Origin: Halocynthiibacter namhaensis
Lineage (GTDB): Bacteria > Pseudomonadota > Alphaproteobacteria > Rhodobacterales > Rhodobacteraceae
Reading direction: 5' to 3'
Assembly: GCF_000812685.1 (NCBI RefSeq)
Contig: NZ_JWIF01000074.1
Coordinates: 62,001-126,000, forward strand
Length of the DNA: 64,000 nucleotides
Position 1 is the stretch's first letter, and each line of letters begins with the position of its first letter. The notes below the pieces were generated by a model that saw only the letters and a program-made list of their open reading frames with translations, was not told the origin of the DNA and did not search any database. Position numbers and translations under genes: made by a program. Shown here one piece after another: positions 27,668 to 37,259 of this stretch.

Positions 27668-28930
27668 TTACAAAGCGCGCCAACCAATGTCGGAACGGGT
27701 AAAGCCCTCAGGCCACTCGATCTGATCAACTATGGCATATGCGCGTGCTCGGGCTTCTGTTAGGGTTTCGCCCCGGGCAGTCACGTTTAACACGCGTCCC
27801 CCCGTCGCAACGGTCTGGCCGTCTTGCAAAGCAGTCCCTGCATGGAACACCATGTTTTTGCTGTCTTCTACCAATGCGTCCAATCCACCAATGACGGATC
27901 CCTTGTCATAGGCGCCCGGATATCCTTTGGCGGCCATGACAACTGTAATCGCCACATCATTTGCCCAATTTACTTGGACCTGATCCAGCGAACCTTCCGC
28001 CGAGGCGATCAACAGGTCCAAGACCTGCCCCCCAAGGCGCATCATCAACGTTTGACATTCGGGGTCGCCAAAACGCGCGTTATATTCCACTAAGCGCGCA
28101 TGACCGTCTTTTATCATGAAACCGGCGTATAGAACGCCTTGGTAGGGCGTTCCACGTTTTGCCATCTCAGCCAATGTTGGCTCAATGATTTCGCGCATCG
28201 CGGTTGCCGCGATCTCATCGGTTAACACCGGCGCGGGCGAATATGCCCCCATGCCACCCGTATTGGGGCCTTTGTCGCCGTCGAAGACGCGTTTGTGGTC
28301 TTGTGCCGTGCCGACGGGCAGGGCGTTCACGCCGTCACATAGAATGAAATAGGATGCTTCTTCGCCATCCATGAATTCCTCGATGACGACTTCTGCGCCC
28401 GCGTCGCCAAAAGCGCCGTCAAACATGTCATCAATCGCGGCCAAGGCCTCGGCTTCGGTCATGGCAACCACAACGCCTTTGCCCGCGGCAAGGCCGTCAG
28501 CTTTCACCACAATCGGTGCGCCTTGGGCACGGATATAATCTCGTGCGGCATCCGCATCGGTGAAATGTGCCCAAGCTGCAGTCGGTGCGCCCGCCGCATC
28601 ACAAATCTCTTTGGTGAATGCCTTAGACGCCTCAAGTTGTGCCGCCTGTTGGGACGGTCCAAAACACAGGATCCCAGCGGCGCGCAAACGATCGGCAACG
28701 CCATTGGCAAGCGGCGCTTCCGGACCGATTACCACGAAATCAATCGCGTTTTCCTCAGCGAATGCCACAACTGCGCCGCCGTCATTGATATCAAACGCCG
28801 CACATTCTGCGATGGATGCCATGCCTGCGTTGCCCGGTGCGCAAATCAAACGATCACACTTTGGGTTCTGTTTTACCGCCCATGCCAGCGCATGTTCACG
28901 CCCGCCGCTGCCGAGGATCAGGATATTCAT
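27668..28930 (-). CDS. purD: phosphoribosylamine-glycine ligase (GAR synthetase)
   Basis: 420 residues. It joins phosphoribosylamine and glycine with ATP in purine synthesis. The start [18 protein letters not shown] is the family N-terminus; a longer open frame upstream is not used. The ATP-grasp domain shows [28 protein letters not shown] and the metal-binding [12 protein letters not shown]. It is divergent from xseA with 78 bases between starts, so both promoters lie in that gap. Confidence 0.95.
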   Translation of the reverse strand: MNILILGSGGREHALAWAVKQNPKCDRLICAPGNAGMASIAECAAFDINDGGAVVAFAEENAIDFVVIGPEAPLANGVADRLRAAGILCFGPSQQAAQLEASKAFTKEICDAAGAPTAAWAHFTDADAARDYIRAQGAPIVVKADGLAAGKGVVVAMTEAEALAAIDDMFDGAFGDAGAEVVIEEFMDGEEASYFILCDGVNALPVGTAQDHKRVFDGDKGPNTGGMGAYSPAPVLTDEIAATAMREIIEPTLAEMAKRGTPYQGVLYAGFMIKDGHARLVEYNARFGDPECQTLMMRLGGQVLDLLIASAEGSLDQVQVNWANDVAITVVMAAKGYPGAYDKGSVIGGLDALVEDSKNMVFHAGTALQDGQTVATGGRVLNVTARGETLTEARARAYAIVDQIEWPEGFTRSDIGWRAL

Positions 28931-29008
28931 AAAGCACCACCTGTGGTCTTGGGTTTCGTTGATTTGCGTTCTATGGTGGCTTTGAGCACAAAACAAGTAT
29001 GGCGCGAC

Positions 29009-30616
29009 ATGTCCGATCTTTTTGAAGAACCTGCGGAAGCGGGCAACAACACCCCTGAGTTCTCGGTATCAGAGATCGCGGGCGCGGTGAAAAAGACCAT
29101 TGAGGGGGCTTTTGGCCGTGTGCGCGTGCGTGGTGAGGTCGGTCGCGTGACTTTGGCGCGCTCGGGGCATCTGTATTTTGACATCAAAGATGATCGTTCG
29201 GTGATCGCGGGTGTCAGTTGGAAGGGCCAAGTGTCTAAACTTGCGGTGGTTCCCGAAGAAGGCATGGAGATCATCGCCTCGGGCAAGCTCACCACATTCG
29301 GATCACAGTCGAAATATCAACTGACAGTGGACGCGGTTGAGGTCGCAGGCGAGGGCGCTTTGATGGCCTTGCTTGAGAAACGCAAAAAGACCTTAGCCGC
29401 TGAAGGTCTGTTCGGCCCGGACCGGAAGAAAAAGATCCCATTCCTGCCAGAAGTGATCGGCGTGATCACATCGCCCACCGGGGCCGTGATCCGCGATATT
29501 TTGCACCGTTTGGCAGACAGATTTCCGCGTAAAGTTCTGGTTTGGCCTGTGGTCGTTCAAGGCGATGCCAGCGCCGCCCAAGTCGCACGCGCGATTGAGG
29601 GGTTTAACGCCATGACGCCCGGCGGCGCTTTGCCCCGGCCTGATCTGTTGATCGTGGCGCGCGGAGGTGGATCAATTGAAGATCTGTGGGGGTTTAATGA
29701 TGAAACCCTGGCCCGTGTCGCGGCGGCATCTGACATCCCTTTGATCTCAGCTGTGGGTCATGAAACCGACACCACATTGATTGATTTCGTTTCTGATCTG
29801 CGCGCCCCAACGCCGACGGCTGCAGCGGAACACGCGGTGCCAGTCCGGGCCGAGCTTTTGGCTTGGGTGCAGGATCAAGATGCGCGGCTTACCCGGGCTT
29901 TGACACAGGGATTGTCGCGTCGGGGGGAACGCCTGAAGGATTTATCGCGGGCTTTGCCGGACGCTGAAAACCTTGTGAACACTGCGCAGCAACGATTTGA
30001 TCGCTGGGCTGAAAAACTTGATCCGTCGTTGCGCCAAGCGGTGTCGGAAAAACGATTACAGCTTGAAAAAACCTCAGGGGTTCTGCAACCGGCTGCGCTG
30101 CGCGGCCAAATTAAGTCACAGAAACAGCGCCTTGAAGCCTTGTCTGACAGGCTGTCATCCGCACCCGATCGCGGATTGGGCCGTAAACGTCAGGACTTTG
30201 ACGGTCTGTCACGCCGCTTGCGCCCAACACAGGTGCAAACGACCCAGATCAATGGCCGGCGCATGGCGCAGACTTTGTTTCAACGTCTGTCCGTGGCGGC
30301 GGTTGGTCAAGAACAACGTCGGATGCAGCGCCTCGAATCTTTGGATCGGATCCGTCAAACCCTTGGGTATAAGGCGACATTGGCACGTGGTTATGCCGTG
30401 GTGCGCGGCGATGGGGATCTGGTCACAACACAGGCAGATGCATCTGCTGCCGCCACGCTGATGATTGAGTTCGCGGATGGCACGCTGGATGTTGGTGAAC
30501 AGTCTGGTTCCGCAGGTGAACCTTCCCGTCCGACTGGGGGGCGTAAACCCAAGATTATCCGCAGCGGCGTCAAGGATGCAGCGAAAGACGATGGGAATCA
30601 GGGCAGCTTATTCTGA
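29009..30616 (+). CDS. xseA: exodeoxyribonuclease VII large subunit
   Basis: 535 residues from the ATG at 29009 ([12 protein letters not shown]). It is the catalytic subunit of the single-strand nuclease ExoVII. The N-terminal OB domain (about 15-110: [22 protein letters not shown]) is followed by the catalytic domain with [26 protein letters not shown] and [29 protein letters not shown] long coiled coil (about 290-440) follows. The C-terminal part ends GSLF. The open frame extends far upstream over purD, but only the chosen start gives family-like sequence. No xseB is in the window. Confidence 0.94.
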   Translation: MSDLFEEPAEAGNNTPEFSVSEIAGAVKKTIEGAFGRVRVRGEVGRVTLARSGHLYFDIKDDRSVIAGVSWKGQVSKLAVVPEEGMEIIASGKLTTFGSQSKYQLTVDAVEVAGEGALMALLEKRKKTLAAEGLFGPDRKKKIPFLPEVIGVITSPTGAVIRDILHRLADRFPRKVLVWPVVVQGDASAAQVARAIEGFNAMTPGGALPRPDLLIVARGGGSIEDLWGFNDETLARVAAASDIPLISAVGHETDTTLIDFVSDLRAPTPTAAAEHAVPVRAELLAWVQDQDARLTRALTQGLSRRGERLKDLSRALPDAENLVNTAQQRFDRWAEKLDPSLRQAVSEKRLQLEKTSGVLQPAALRGQIKSQKQRLEALSDRLSSAPDRGLGRKRQDFDGLSRRLRPTQVQTTQINGRRMAQTLFQRLSVAAVGQEQRRMQRLESLDRIRQTLGYKATLARGYAVVRGDGDLVTTQADASAAATLMIEFADGTLDVGEQSGSAGEPSRPTGGRKPKIIRSGVKDAAKDDGNQGSLF

Positions 30617-30617
30617 C

Positions 30618-31061
30618 CTAAGCCCCAACATCGGGGCCAAGGCAATACAGTGGATCATCACTTTGCTTAAGCTCCACCAAGGTTCGATCTGATTCTATGG
30701 TTGCACCGTCAGGCACGACGGTCATAAGGCCTTGATTTTCAAAGACGGTCCAGCATTGTGGGTCATCGCGGTGATCATAGATGAAACAAATTTGACCGTC
30801 TTCAGGGTACCATTCTCCGGCGACGCAATTCCCGTCAAGAAACGACCAGCGCACCCGACGATTATCGAAATACTCTTCGGCACCATATTGCGCACCAGCT
30901 TGCCCAAATACGAAGGTTTTCCCCAATGTAAGCCGATCAAAAGCCTCAGGGCCTAACGCTCTTGATGATTTGGGGCTTTCCGCAAATACAGCTTGGGTGG
31001 ACAGGGTAAGGGCGCAAATGGCGCCAATGCGATAGACGTTTTTACAAGTAATTTTGAACAT
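30618..31061 (-). CDS. small secreted protein of unknown function
   Basis: 147 residues from the ATG at 31061. A signal peptide (about residues 1-28, ending QAVFA) is followed by a mature domain with four Cys (in DGNCVAGEWYP, GQICFIYD, DPQCWTVF and LYCLG) that could form two disulfides in the periplasm. The GKTFVFG...YFDNRRVRWSF...GEWYPEDGQICFIYD pattern recurs in roseobacter secreted proteins, as far as I recall, but no function is known. The stop lies two bases from the xseA stop (tail to tail). Confidence 0.68.
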   Translation of the reverse strand: MFKITCKNVYRIGAICALTLSTQAVFAESPKSSRALGPEAFDRLTLGKTFVFGQAGAQYGAEEYFDNRRVRWSFLDGNCVAGEWYPEDGQICFIYDHRDDPQCWTVFENQGLMTVVPDGATIESDRTLVELKQSDDPLYCLGPDVGA

Positions 31062-31237
31062 ACTCAAAAACTATCGCCAGATGCAGACCCTGACCAGTGC
31101 GAAAAACGTCAATTGCTGCGCCTCTGACCCTCAAATTGTCGTTTTTTTGAATGGTGAAAATCCTACAAGAGGCTATGTTTTGCCCAAACTACATAGCCAG
31201 ACGTCGGATTCCCGGCGGAGCGAACGGAGGATTGGTC

Positions 31238-32917
31238 GTGGATAACAGAGCAGGGGTCTGGAAATCAGGCAAAGGCAAGGGCCGTCACACACCAAAAGGC
31301 CGTCAGCTTGACGACCAAGCACATCAGGATGTGCTGGACCTATTGGGTGATCGCCCACGTCGTCGTGACCTTTTGATCGAATTTTTGCATTTGGTGCAGG
31401 ATAAGTTCGGTCATATCTCAGCTGCACATATTCGCGCCTTGGCGGAAGAATTGCGCACAGGTCAAGCCGAAGTGTTTGAAGTTGCAAGCTTCTACGCTCA
31501 TTTCGACGTGGTGCGCGAAGGCGAAGCTGTTCCACCGGCGCTGACTATTCGCGTTTGTGACAGCCTGTCATGTGAAATGGCTGGGTCTGAAGCGCTGCAA
31601 AAAGCTTTGGAAGACGGGCTTGATGCCTCTGAGGTGCGTGTGATTCGTGCGCCATGTATGGGGCGTTGCGACACAGCTCCGGTGCTTGAAATCGGTCACA
31701 ACCACATTGACCATGCGACGCCTGAACTGGTGAATAAGGCGATTGCGGCGGGCGACACTCATGCGCATGTCCCTGATTATGAAACGCTTTCTGCCTATGT
31801 TGCAGACGGCGGCTACGCCGAGTTGAAATCCCTGCGCGCCAATGGCGACTGGGAAGCTATTCAGGCAAACCTGAAAGAAGCGGGCCTGCGCGGTCTTGGT
31901 GGTGCTGGTTTCCCATCTGGCATGAAATGGGGCTTTGTACGCGCCAACGCAGGCACTCGTTATCTTGCCGTGAATGGCGATGAGGGCGAGCCAGGCACAT
32001 TCAAAGACCGCTATTATCTTGAACGCACACCGCATCTGATGCTGGAAGGCATGTTGATCGCGGCTTGGGCTGTCGAAGCAGAGACCTGCTTTATCTACAT
32101 GCGCGATGAATATCCTGCGGTTCTTGAAATTCTTGCGCTTGAAATCAAAGCCTTGGAAGATGCAGGCCTTGTTGAACCAGGATATATTGAACTGCGTCGC
32201 GGCGCGGGTGCGTATATCTGTGGTGAAGAAAGCGCGATGATCGAAAGCATCGAGGGCAAACGCGGCATGCCACGTCACCGCCCGCCTTTCGTGGCCCAAG
32301 TTGGTATCTTCAATAAGCCAACGCTTGTGCATAATGTTGAAACCCTTCTGTGGGTTGCACGCATTTGCCGCGAAGGCGCATCTGTCCTGAATTCCGTTGA
32401 GAAAAACGGCCGCAAAGGTTTGCGCAGCTATTCCGTATCTGGTCGTGTGGCGAAACCTGGCGTGCATCTTCTGCCTGCCGGTTCCACCATCACCGATATC
32501 ATTGAAGCCTGCGGTGGCATGTTAGAGGGTCACAGTTTCAAAGCCTATCAACCCGGCGGCCCAAGCTCTGGCCTGCTGCCTGCGCATATCCATGATGTGC
32601 CACTTGATTTCGACACGCTTCAGCCGCTGGGCACCTTTATTGGGTCCGCAGCTGTGGTCGTTCTGTCTGACAAAGACAGCGCAAAAGAAGCGGCGATCAA
32701 TATGCTGCGGTTCTTTGAAGACGAAAGCTGTGGCCAGTGTACCCCGTGCCGGGTAGGCTGTGAAAAAGCTGTGAAGCTGATGGAAAAAGACACCTGGGAT
32801 CAAGGGCTGTTGGAAGAGCTGGCGACGGCGATGGGGGACGCGTCCATCTGTGGTCTTGGCCAGGCGGCGCCAAACCCGATCCGTCTGACCATCAAGCATT
32901 TCGCTGACGAAATCTGA
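31238..32917 (+). CDS. NuoE-NuoF fusion, formate dehydrogenase beta subunit type
   Basis: 559 residues from a GTG with GGAGG seven bases upstream. The N-terminal thioredoxin-like domain holds a [2Fe-2S] site of NuoE type: C107-x4-C112 and C140-x3-C144. The NuoF part follows, with the NADH site GLGGAGFPSGMKW, NGDEGEPGTFKDR, the FMN loop GAGAYICGEESAMIESIEG, and the 4Fe-4S ligands SCGQCTPCRVGC plus a last Cys in SICGLG. Such fusions are the diaphorase (beta) subunit of soluble NAD-linked formate dehydrogenases, passing electrons to NAD. No catalytic alpha subunit or fdsC/fdsD gene is adjacent; a lysoplasmalogenase gene follows instead. Confidence 0.85.
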   Translation: MDNRAGVWKSGKGKGRHTPKGRQLDDQAHQDVLDLLGDRPRRRDLLIEFLHLVQDKFGHISAAHIRALAEELRTGQAEVFEVASFYAHFDVVREGEAVPPALTIRVCDSLSCEMAGSEALQKALEDGLDASEVRVIRAPCMGRCDTAPVLEIGHNHIDHATPELVNKAIAAGDTHAHVPDYETLSAYVADGGYAELKSLRANGDWEAIQANLKEAGLRGLGGAGFPSGMKWGFVRANAGTRYLAVNGDEGEPGTFKDRYYLERTPHLMLEGMLIAAWAVEAETCFIYMRDEYPAVLEILALEIKALEDAGLVEPGYIELRRGAGAYICGEESAMIESIEGKRGMPRHRPPFVAQVGIFNKPTLVHNVETLLWVARICREGASVLNSVEKNGRKGLRSYSVSGRVAKPGVHLLPAGSTITDIIEACGGMLEGHSFKAYQPGGPSSGLLPAHIHDVPLDFDTLQPLGTFIGSAAVVVLSDKDSAKEAAINMLRFFEDESCGQCTPCRVGCEKAVKLMEKDTWDQGLLEELATAMGDASICGLGQAAPNPIRLTIKHFADEI

Positions 32918-32950
32918 CGCTAAAGAATAGGCGTCTTGCAAAGGGCCGCC

Positions 32951-33610
32951 ATGTTTTTATTCGATGTGAAGATCATGATCTTGACCGCTGCCATTTTGGC
33001 GGCGGTCTATTTTTTTGCCTATTGTTACAAAGCAGCAAGTTGGACAAAAACCACGGTTAAAACCATGTCGGTTTTCTTGCTGGGCGCTGTGGGTTTTATC
33101 GGCGGGGCCGAGGGGCTTTTGATCGCAGGCCTGGTGATGTCAGCCCTTGGAGATTTCTCGTTGTCGCGCGATCAAGAACCCATGTTTCTAGCCGGGGTCG
33201 GGGCGTTTGCGATGGCCCATGTCACCTATGTGATCCTATTCCTGACGACGCCGGGGGCGGGGATGCATCACCTATCCAGCACGGATTGGTGGCTGATCCT
33301 GGGTCTGTTAGCCTATGGTACGGTAATGATGGTGGCACTTTATAAAAATGCGGGCGATTTACGCTTTGCTGTCTGCTTTTACGTGCCAATCATCTTGGCG
33401 ATGGGCGTGTCGGCCTTAATGATGCCGGGCGGCTATCTTGGAGTGACTGTTGCAGCGTTTCTGTTCATGTTGTCTGACAGTGTTTTGGCGTCCGAAATGT
33501 TCCTGCTGCGTGAAAACCACCCCCTGCGACGCGTGACGCCGTTTGTGATCTGGTCAACATATTGGTTGGCGCAAGTCGGGTTTCTTCTGGCCTATCCCGT
33601 GGGATTATAG
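32951..33610 (+). CDS. lysoplasmalogenase (YhhN family)
   Basis: 219 residues from the ATG at 32951 (AAAGGG upstream). About eight hydrophobic spans. YhhN/TMEM86 motifs are present: MSALGDFSL with its conserved acidic residue, FLAGVGAFAMAHVTYV, and LFMLSDSVLA near the C-terminus. Characterised relatives cleave the vinyl-ether bond of lysoplasmalogens. It begins 33 bases after the NuoE-NuoF fusion and may be in the same transcript. The last six bases overlap the convergent kinase-like gene. Confidence 0.85.
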   Translation: MFLFDVKIMILTAAILAAVYFFAYCYKAASWTKTTVKTMSVFLLGAVGFIGGAEGLLIAGLVMSALGDFSLSRDQEPMFLAGVGAFAMAHVTYVILFLTTPGAGMHHLSSTDWWLILGLLAYGTVMMVALYKNAGDLRFAVCFYVPIILAMGVSALMMPGGYLGVTVAAFLFMLSDSVLASEMFLLRENHPLRRVTPFVIWSTYWLAQVGFLLAYPVGL

Positions 33611-34381
33611 TCCTGTCGCTTGCACCACGTCGCGCCCTGCAAACAAGTCAAAGACCATGGGGATTGCTTTGAATTCTTTTGCTTTTCCGGGTTTTCGCCA
33701 TTGAATGGGCTTGGTAAGCCAGTCGACCCATCTCATTCGATCACAATAGTCCACAGCGCGTTCCCAAGTGCCATGTGGGTTTTGGGCGCGGTAGGTTTCC
33801 AACGCGATGGACAGCTCAGGAGTTATCCCTTGGCGGCTGGCTAGGGCGGAATGTGCGAAGATCAGCAGATCCTGCATATGGCCTTTCTTGGTGTTGCGTT
33901 TGGGTGCGAAGCGTTCAAAGTCGAGCAGGGTGATTTTGCTGTCTTTCCAACAAAAATCGCGGATCGCAGGCCGCCCATGGCTGATGTTTTTTGTGTGGAG
34001 CTGTGCCAAAGCATCCCCGGCCGCAACGAAAGCAGGCATGCGATCTTTGAGTGATTTTTCGGGGCTTTGCAGAAGATGTTGAAGATTGTCACCGCTGTCA
34101 GACAGCACAAAATAACCGGGACCTTCCGCAATGATTTCTGGCACGGCAGCGTTCAAAGCGTTCAGTTGATGCAGAGCTTGGCGTTCTGTCTCGAAGCTGC
34201 TGGCGGCGTTACCTTTTTGCAATCGCATCCGCAGAGACAGACCTTCTTCACGTTTGACCCAGTAAAATGCGCCTTGATGTTCTAAGCGTGAAACGCGCGC
34301 GTTATTCTGGGCAAGATGGGCTTGAACCGCACCATTTAGGCCGGATGGAGGATGTGAATCTGATGATGTCATAAACCGCAT
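33605..34381 (-). CDS. protein-kinase-like (Bud32/lipopolysaccharide-kinase-like) protein
   Basis: 258 residues with the order of small protein-kinase-like enzymes: a lysine strand (FYWVKREE, K43), a candidate alpha-C Glu (FETERQAL), a hinge-like LSDSGDNLQHLL, a catalytic-loop-like HGRPAIRD (135-142) and a metal-site-like LLDFERF (D154). The loop differs from the usual HxDxxxxN. It resembles proteins labelled Bud32-like or lipopolysaccharide-kinase-like. The substrate is unknown and could be a lipid, sugar or protein. The start is uncertain: an ATG three codons downstream is equally placed and neither has a strong ribosome binding site. Confidence 0.65.
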   Translation of the reverse strand: MRFMTSSDSHPPSGLNGAVQAHLAQNNARVSRLEHQGAFYWVKREEGLSLRMRLQKGNAASSFETERQALHQLNALNAAVPEIIAEGPGYFVLSDSGDNLQHLLQSPEKSLKDRMPAFVAAGDALAQLHTKNISHGRPAIRDFCWKDSKITLLDFERFAPKRNTKKGHMQDLLIFAHSALASRQGITPELSIALETYRAQNPHGTWERAVDYCDRMRWVDWLTKPIQWRKPGKAKEFKAIPMVFDLFAGRDVVQATGL

Positions 34382-34496
34382 ATAAAAGCTTCGTGTGGGT
34401 GTTTCAAACCCAGAAAGGGGAAAATCGCTGATGCCCCTTCCATCTGCGCCTTGGGTGGCTTAACTGAATGGAGGTAATTTCCCGAGGGGGCAGGCG

Positions 34497-35510
34497 ATGT
34501 CGTTCTTTAAAAAACTCAAAAACCGTCTGACACGCAGTTCTGATAAACTGGGTGATGGCCTAGATGCGATTGTCGAGGATTCCGTTGCAGAGGCTGAGGC
34601 AACTCCTGATGTCGATGATGGCCCCGGGTTGGTGTCGCGTGTGCTTGGGCGTGGCACGCCCGGGGCGCCGAAACGTGAGCTCGATGATGAAATGTTGGAA
34701 CAGCTCGAAGAGCTGTTGATCTCGGCTGATATGGGCGTGGACACCGCATTGCGTGTCACGGCAAACATGGCTGAGGGACGGTTTGGCAAGAAATTATCGA
34801 CCCAGGAGATCAAAGACCTTTTGGCGGAGGAAGTGGCGCGGGTGATGGAACCTGTTGCGCGCCCTATGCCGCTTTACGCCAAAAAGCCCCAAGTTGTTTT
34901 GGTCGTGGGTGTGAATGGCGCCGGCAAGACCACGACGATTGGGAAGCTGGCCAGCCAGTTTCGCGCTGCGGGGAAGTCCGTGGTGATTGCCGCCGGTGAT
35001 ACATTCCGTGCGGCAGCTGTTGAACAATTGCAGATCTGGGGCGAGCGTGCAGGCGTGCCTGTTTTGACCGCACCGGAAGGATCCGACCCGGCCAGTCTTG
35101 CCTTTGATGCGATGGTTCAGGCGGAAGCGGACGGTGCAGATCTTTTGTTGATCGACACCGCAGGCCGGTTGCAAAACCGCCAAGATCTGATGGAAGAGCT
35201 GTCAAAAATTGTGCGTGTCATTCGCAAGAAAGACGAAACCGCGCCACATAACACTTTGCTCGTATTGGATGCGACCACGGGGCAAAATGCGTTGAACCAG
35301 GTTGAGACCTTTCAAAAGCTTGCGGATGTGACCGGGCTTGTGATGACCAAACTTGATGGCACGGCCCGCGGTGGTGTGTTGGTTGCATTGGCTGATAAAT
35401 TTGGCCTGCCGATTCATGCGATTGGCGTCGGCGAGCAGATTGACGATTTGGATGCGTTTGACCCAGAAGATTTTGCAAAGGCCCTAACCGGCGCGGGAGA
35501 TCTAAGCTGA
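34497..35510 (+). CDS. ftsY: signal recognition particle receptor FtsY
   Basis: 337 residues. This GTPase docks ribosome-SRP complexes at the membrane. The short acidic A-domain (1-55) is followed by the N-domain four-helix bundle and the G-domain: G1 GVNGAGKTTT (about 138), DTFRAAAVEQL, G3 DTAGRLQN and G4 TKLDGTARGG. The chain ends like other FtsY (GVGEQIDDLDAFDPEDFA). Its stop overlaps the next start (TGATG), so translation is coupled to the downstream gene. Three further genes follow on the same strand with almost no gaps. Confidence 0.96.
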   Translation: MSFFKKLKNRLTRSSDKLGDGLDAIVEDSVAEAEATPDVDDGPGLVSRVLGRGTPGAPKRELDDEMLEQLEELLISADMGVDTALRVTANMAEGRFGKKLSTQEIKDLLAEEVARVMEPVARPMPLYAKKPQVVLVVGVNGAGKTTTIGKLASQFRAAGKSVVIAAGDTFRAAAVEQLQIWGERAGVPVLTAPEGSDPASLAFDAMVQAEADGADLLLIDTAGRLQNRQDLMEELSKIVRVIRKKDETAPHNTLLVLDATTGQNALNQVETFQKLADVTGLVMTKLDGTARGGVLVALADKFGLPIHAIGVGEQIDDLDAFDPEDFAKALTGAGDLS

Positions 35511-36349
35511 TGACCTTCAAAACACCAATTTTCGCCCTTGCTTTTGTTGGTTTGGCCTCACCTTTGTTGGGGGAAACCGATTGCGGATCCGAATGGGTTT
35601 TGATCGGCAGAGCTCTGAACGCACAGGCATCGGGTGCTGTCCTTGATGGATCCCAATGTCACGTAGAAAACGTTACTTGGCTCGGATCTGCGACCGCCGA
35701 CAGCTTGAATTGGAACATTCCTGATCTGACCCAGGCCGTTTTGGACGATCGCCTGCCTTATTCCGTAAATATCAAAATTTCCGGCATGGTTGAGGATAAT
35801 CCGTCCCCGGAAATGGGGGCATTGGCCGGAAAACCGGTGGACTTAGCGCTTGATTATTCTTGGGATACGACAAGCCGAATCCTTAATTTATCCGAGATCG
35901 CAGCAACATTTGATGATGGTCAAAGCGCCCGGGTGCAAGGCAAGCTGTCTGGCCTTGATTTGTCATCGATGCAGATCTCAGCTATGCAGGCGGCTTTAAC
36001 GGATTTGGACGTGCGCCTTTCTGGCGATGATCTGCTGGCGCTGATCTTAAACCCAGCGCTTGAAGAACTTGCTGAAAATGAAGCATCTCAGGTGAAAGCC
36101 GCGCATGATTTCGTTGATCAGTTGCCACAAGCCAGCTTTGATTTGGGCACAAGACTGGCGTTGAAATCACTGGCAACCGCATTGCCCACCCCCAAGGATG
36201 TGCGTATCACGATGACATCTGAAACGGGTCTTTCAGTCCTGCGTATGATGCCGGTGATGAGGCAAGATGACCCCAACATGGCCGAGATCCTTGCTATCTT
36301 GTTCTCAGGAGCAACCGTTGATGTCACATATCCTTGGAATGTTGAATAA
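35510..36349 (+). CDS. secreted protein of unknown function, coupled to ftsY
   Basis: 279 residues with a signal peptide (about 1-21, ending LLGETDC; no clear lipobox). Two Cys near the N-terminus of the mature part could pair. The rest alternates beta strands (SVNIKISGMVED, DLALDYSW, ARVQGKLSGLDL, DVRITMTSE) with a helical middle, giving the look of a periplasmic beta-rich lipid- or membrane-facing domain. I do not recognise a family. It shares one base with ftsY and is followed six bases later by an EamA transporter. Confidence 0.65.
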   Translation: MTFKTPIFALAFVGLASPLLGETDCGSEWVLIGRALNAQASGAVLDGSQCHVENVTWLGSATADSLNWNIPDLTQAVLDDRLPYSVNIKISGMVEDNPSPEMGALAGKPVDLALDYSWDTTSRILNLSEIAATFDDGQSARVQGKLSGLDLSSMQISAMQAALTDLDVRLSGDDLLALILNPALEELAENEASQVKAAHDFVDQLPQASFDLGTRLALKSLATALPTPKDVRITMTSETGLSVLRMMPVMRQDDPNMAEILAILFSGATVDVTYPWNVE

Positions 36350-36355
36350 CCGACC

Positions 36356-37258
36356 ATGAGCGCTTGGCTGATCTCTCTGGAAGGCACTGAAGCAGGGCAC
36401 CAACTGGCCTTGGTGTTGGCTTTATCTGCGGCTTTTTTGCATGCTGTCTTTGGCGCAATGCAAAAGGGCCGTTTTGACCCATGGGTTATGCGTGGGGCGA
36501 TTGATCTTTCCTATTTCGTGATAGCGGCGCCAATCGCCTTGTTCGTGGTGCCATGGCCGGAACCCCACATGTGGCCCATCTTCGCCGGCGCTTTTGTTAT
36601 TCATTTCATTTATAAATACCTACAAGCATCTGCTTATCAGCGCGGTGCCTATACTGTGGTCTATCCTGTGGTGCGTGGCATGGGGCCGTTGTTCACGATC
36701 ATTGGCGCGGGTTTTGTCTTCAACGAGACCTACTCGCTGACGCAATGGGGCGGGGTAATGTTGCTGGTGGGCGGGATTTTCGGGCTGGCCTTGTACAACT
36801 ATAAAACCATGCTGACGGATCGCCGCGAGCTGCTGCAGGCATTGGGACTTGCCGTGCTGACCGGGGCGATGGTTGCGGTTTACACGACCTATGATGCATG
36901 GGGCATTCGCGCCACGGCGGATCCTTTCACTTTCCTTGCTTGGTTTTTCATGCTTGATGGGCTTGCGATGCCATTCTTTGGCTGGCAACGTTGGAAGATG
37001 ATCACCCCACGCCCGCCGATTATCCCGCTGTTCAAACGTGGGATCGCGGGGGCTTTCATTGCTTATGCTTCTTTTGGCTCGGTGATGCTGGCGACACGGC
37101 TTGATAAGGTCGGGGAGGCGGCGGTTTTGCGGGAAACCAGTGTCGTTTTCGCAGCTGTTATTGGTGTTGTATTCTTGAAGGAAACCGTCGGGCCGCGTCG
37201 ATTGTTTCTTATGGCGCTGATTGCGCTTGGCGCGGTTTTTGTCGAAACAGGAGGCTGA
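36356..37258 (+). CDS. EamA/DMT-family transporter
   Basis: 300 residues with about nine or ten hydrophobic spans in two repeats. Features of the family include YLQASAYQRGAYTVVYPVVRGMGPLF in the first half and ATRLDKVGEAAVLRETSVVFAAVIG in the second (each conserved core shorter than shown in total alignment). The chain is unlike the DMT protein encoded at 15.7-16.7 kb, so the two are not recent duplicates. It lies between the secreted unknown and yciB, with gaps of six bases and one base, and is almost certainly in the ftsY operon. The substrate is unknown. Confidence 0.82.
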   Translation: MSAWLISLEGTEAGHQLALVLALSAAFLHAVFGAMQKGRFDPWVMRGAIDLSYFVIAAPIALFVVPWPEPHMWPIFAGAFVIHFIYKYLQASAYQRGAYTVVYPVVRGMGPLFTIIGAGFVFNETYSLTQWGGVMLLVGGIFGLALYNYKTMLTDRRELLQALGLAVLTGAMVAVYTTYDAWGIRATADPFTFLAWFFMLDGLAMPFFGWQRWKMITPRPPIIPLFKRGIAGAFIAYASFGSVMLATRLDKVGEAAVLRETSVVFAAVIGVVFLKETVGPRRLFLMALIALGAVFVETGG

Positions 37259-37259
37259 T

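Noticed and set aside
31568-32467. 299-codon minus-strand open frame inside the NuoE-NuoF fusion
   Set aside because: The sense frame carries all conserved motifs; the antisense translation is rich in His, Cys and Phe and unlike a real protein.
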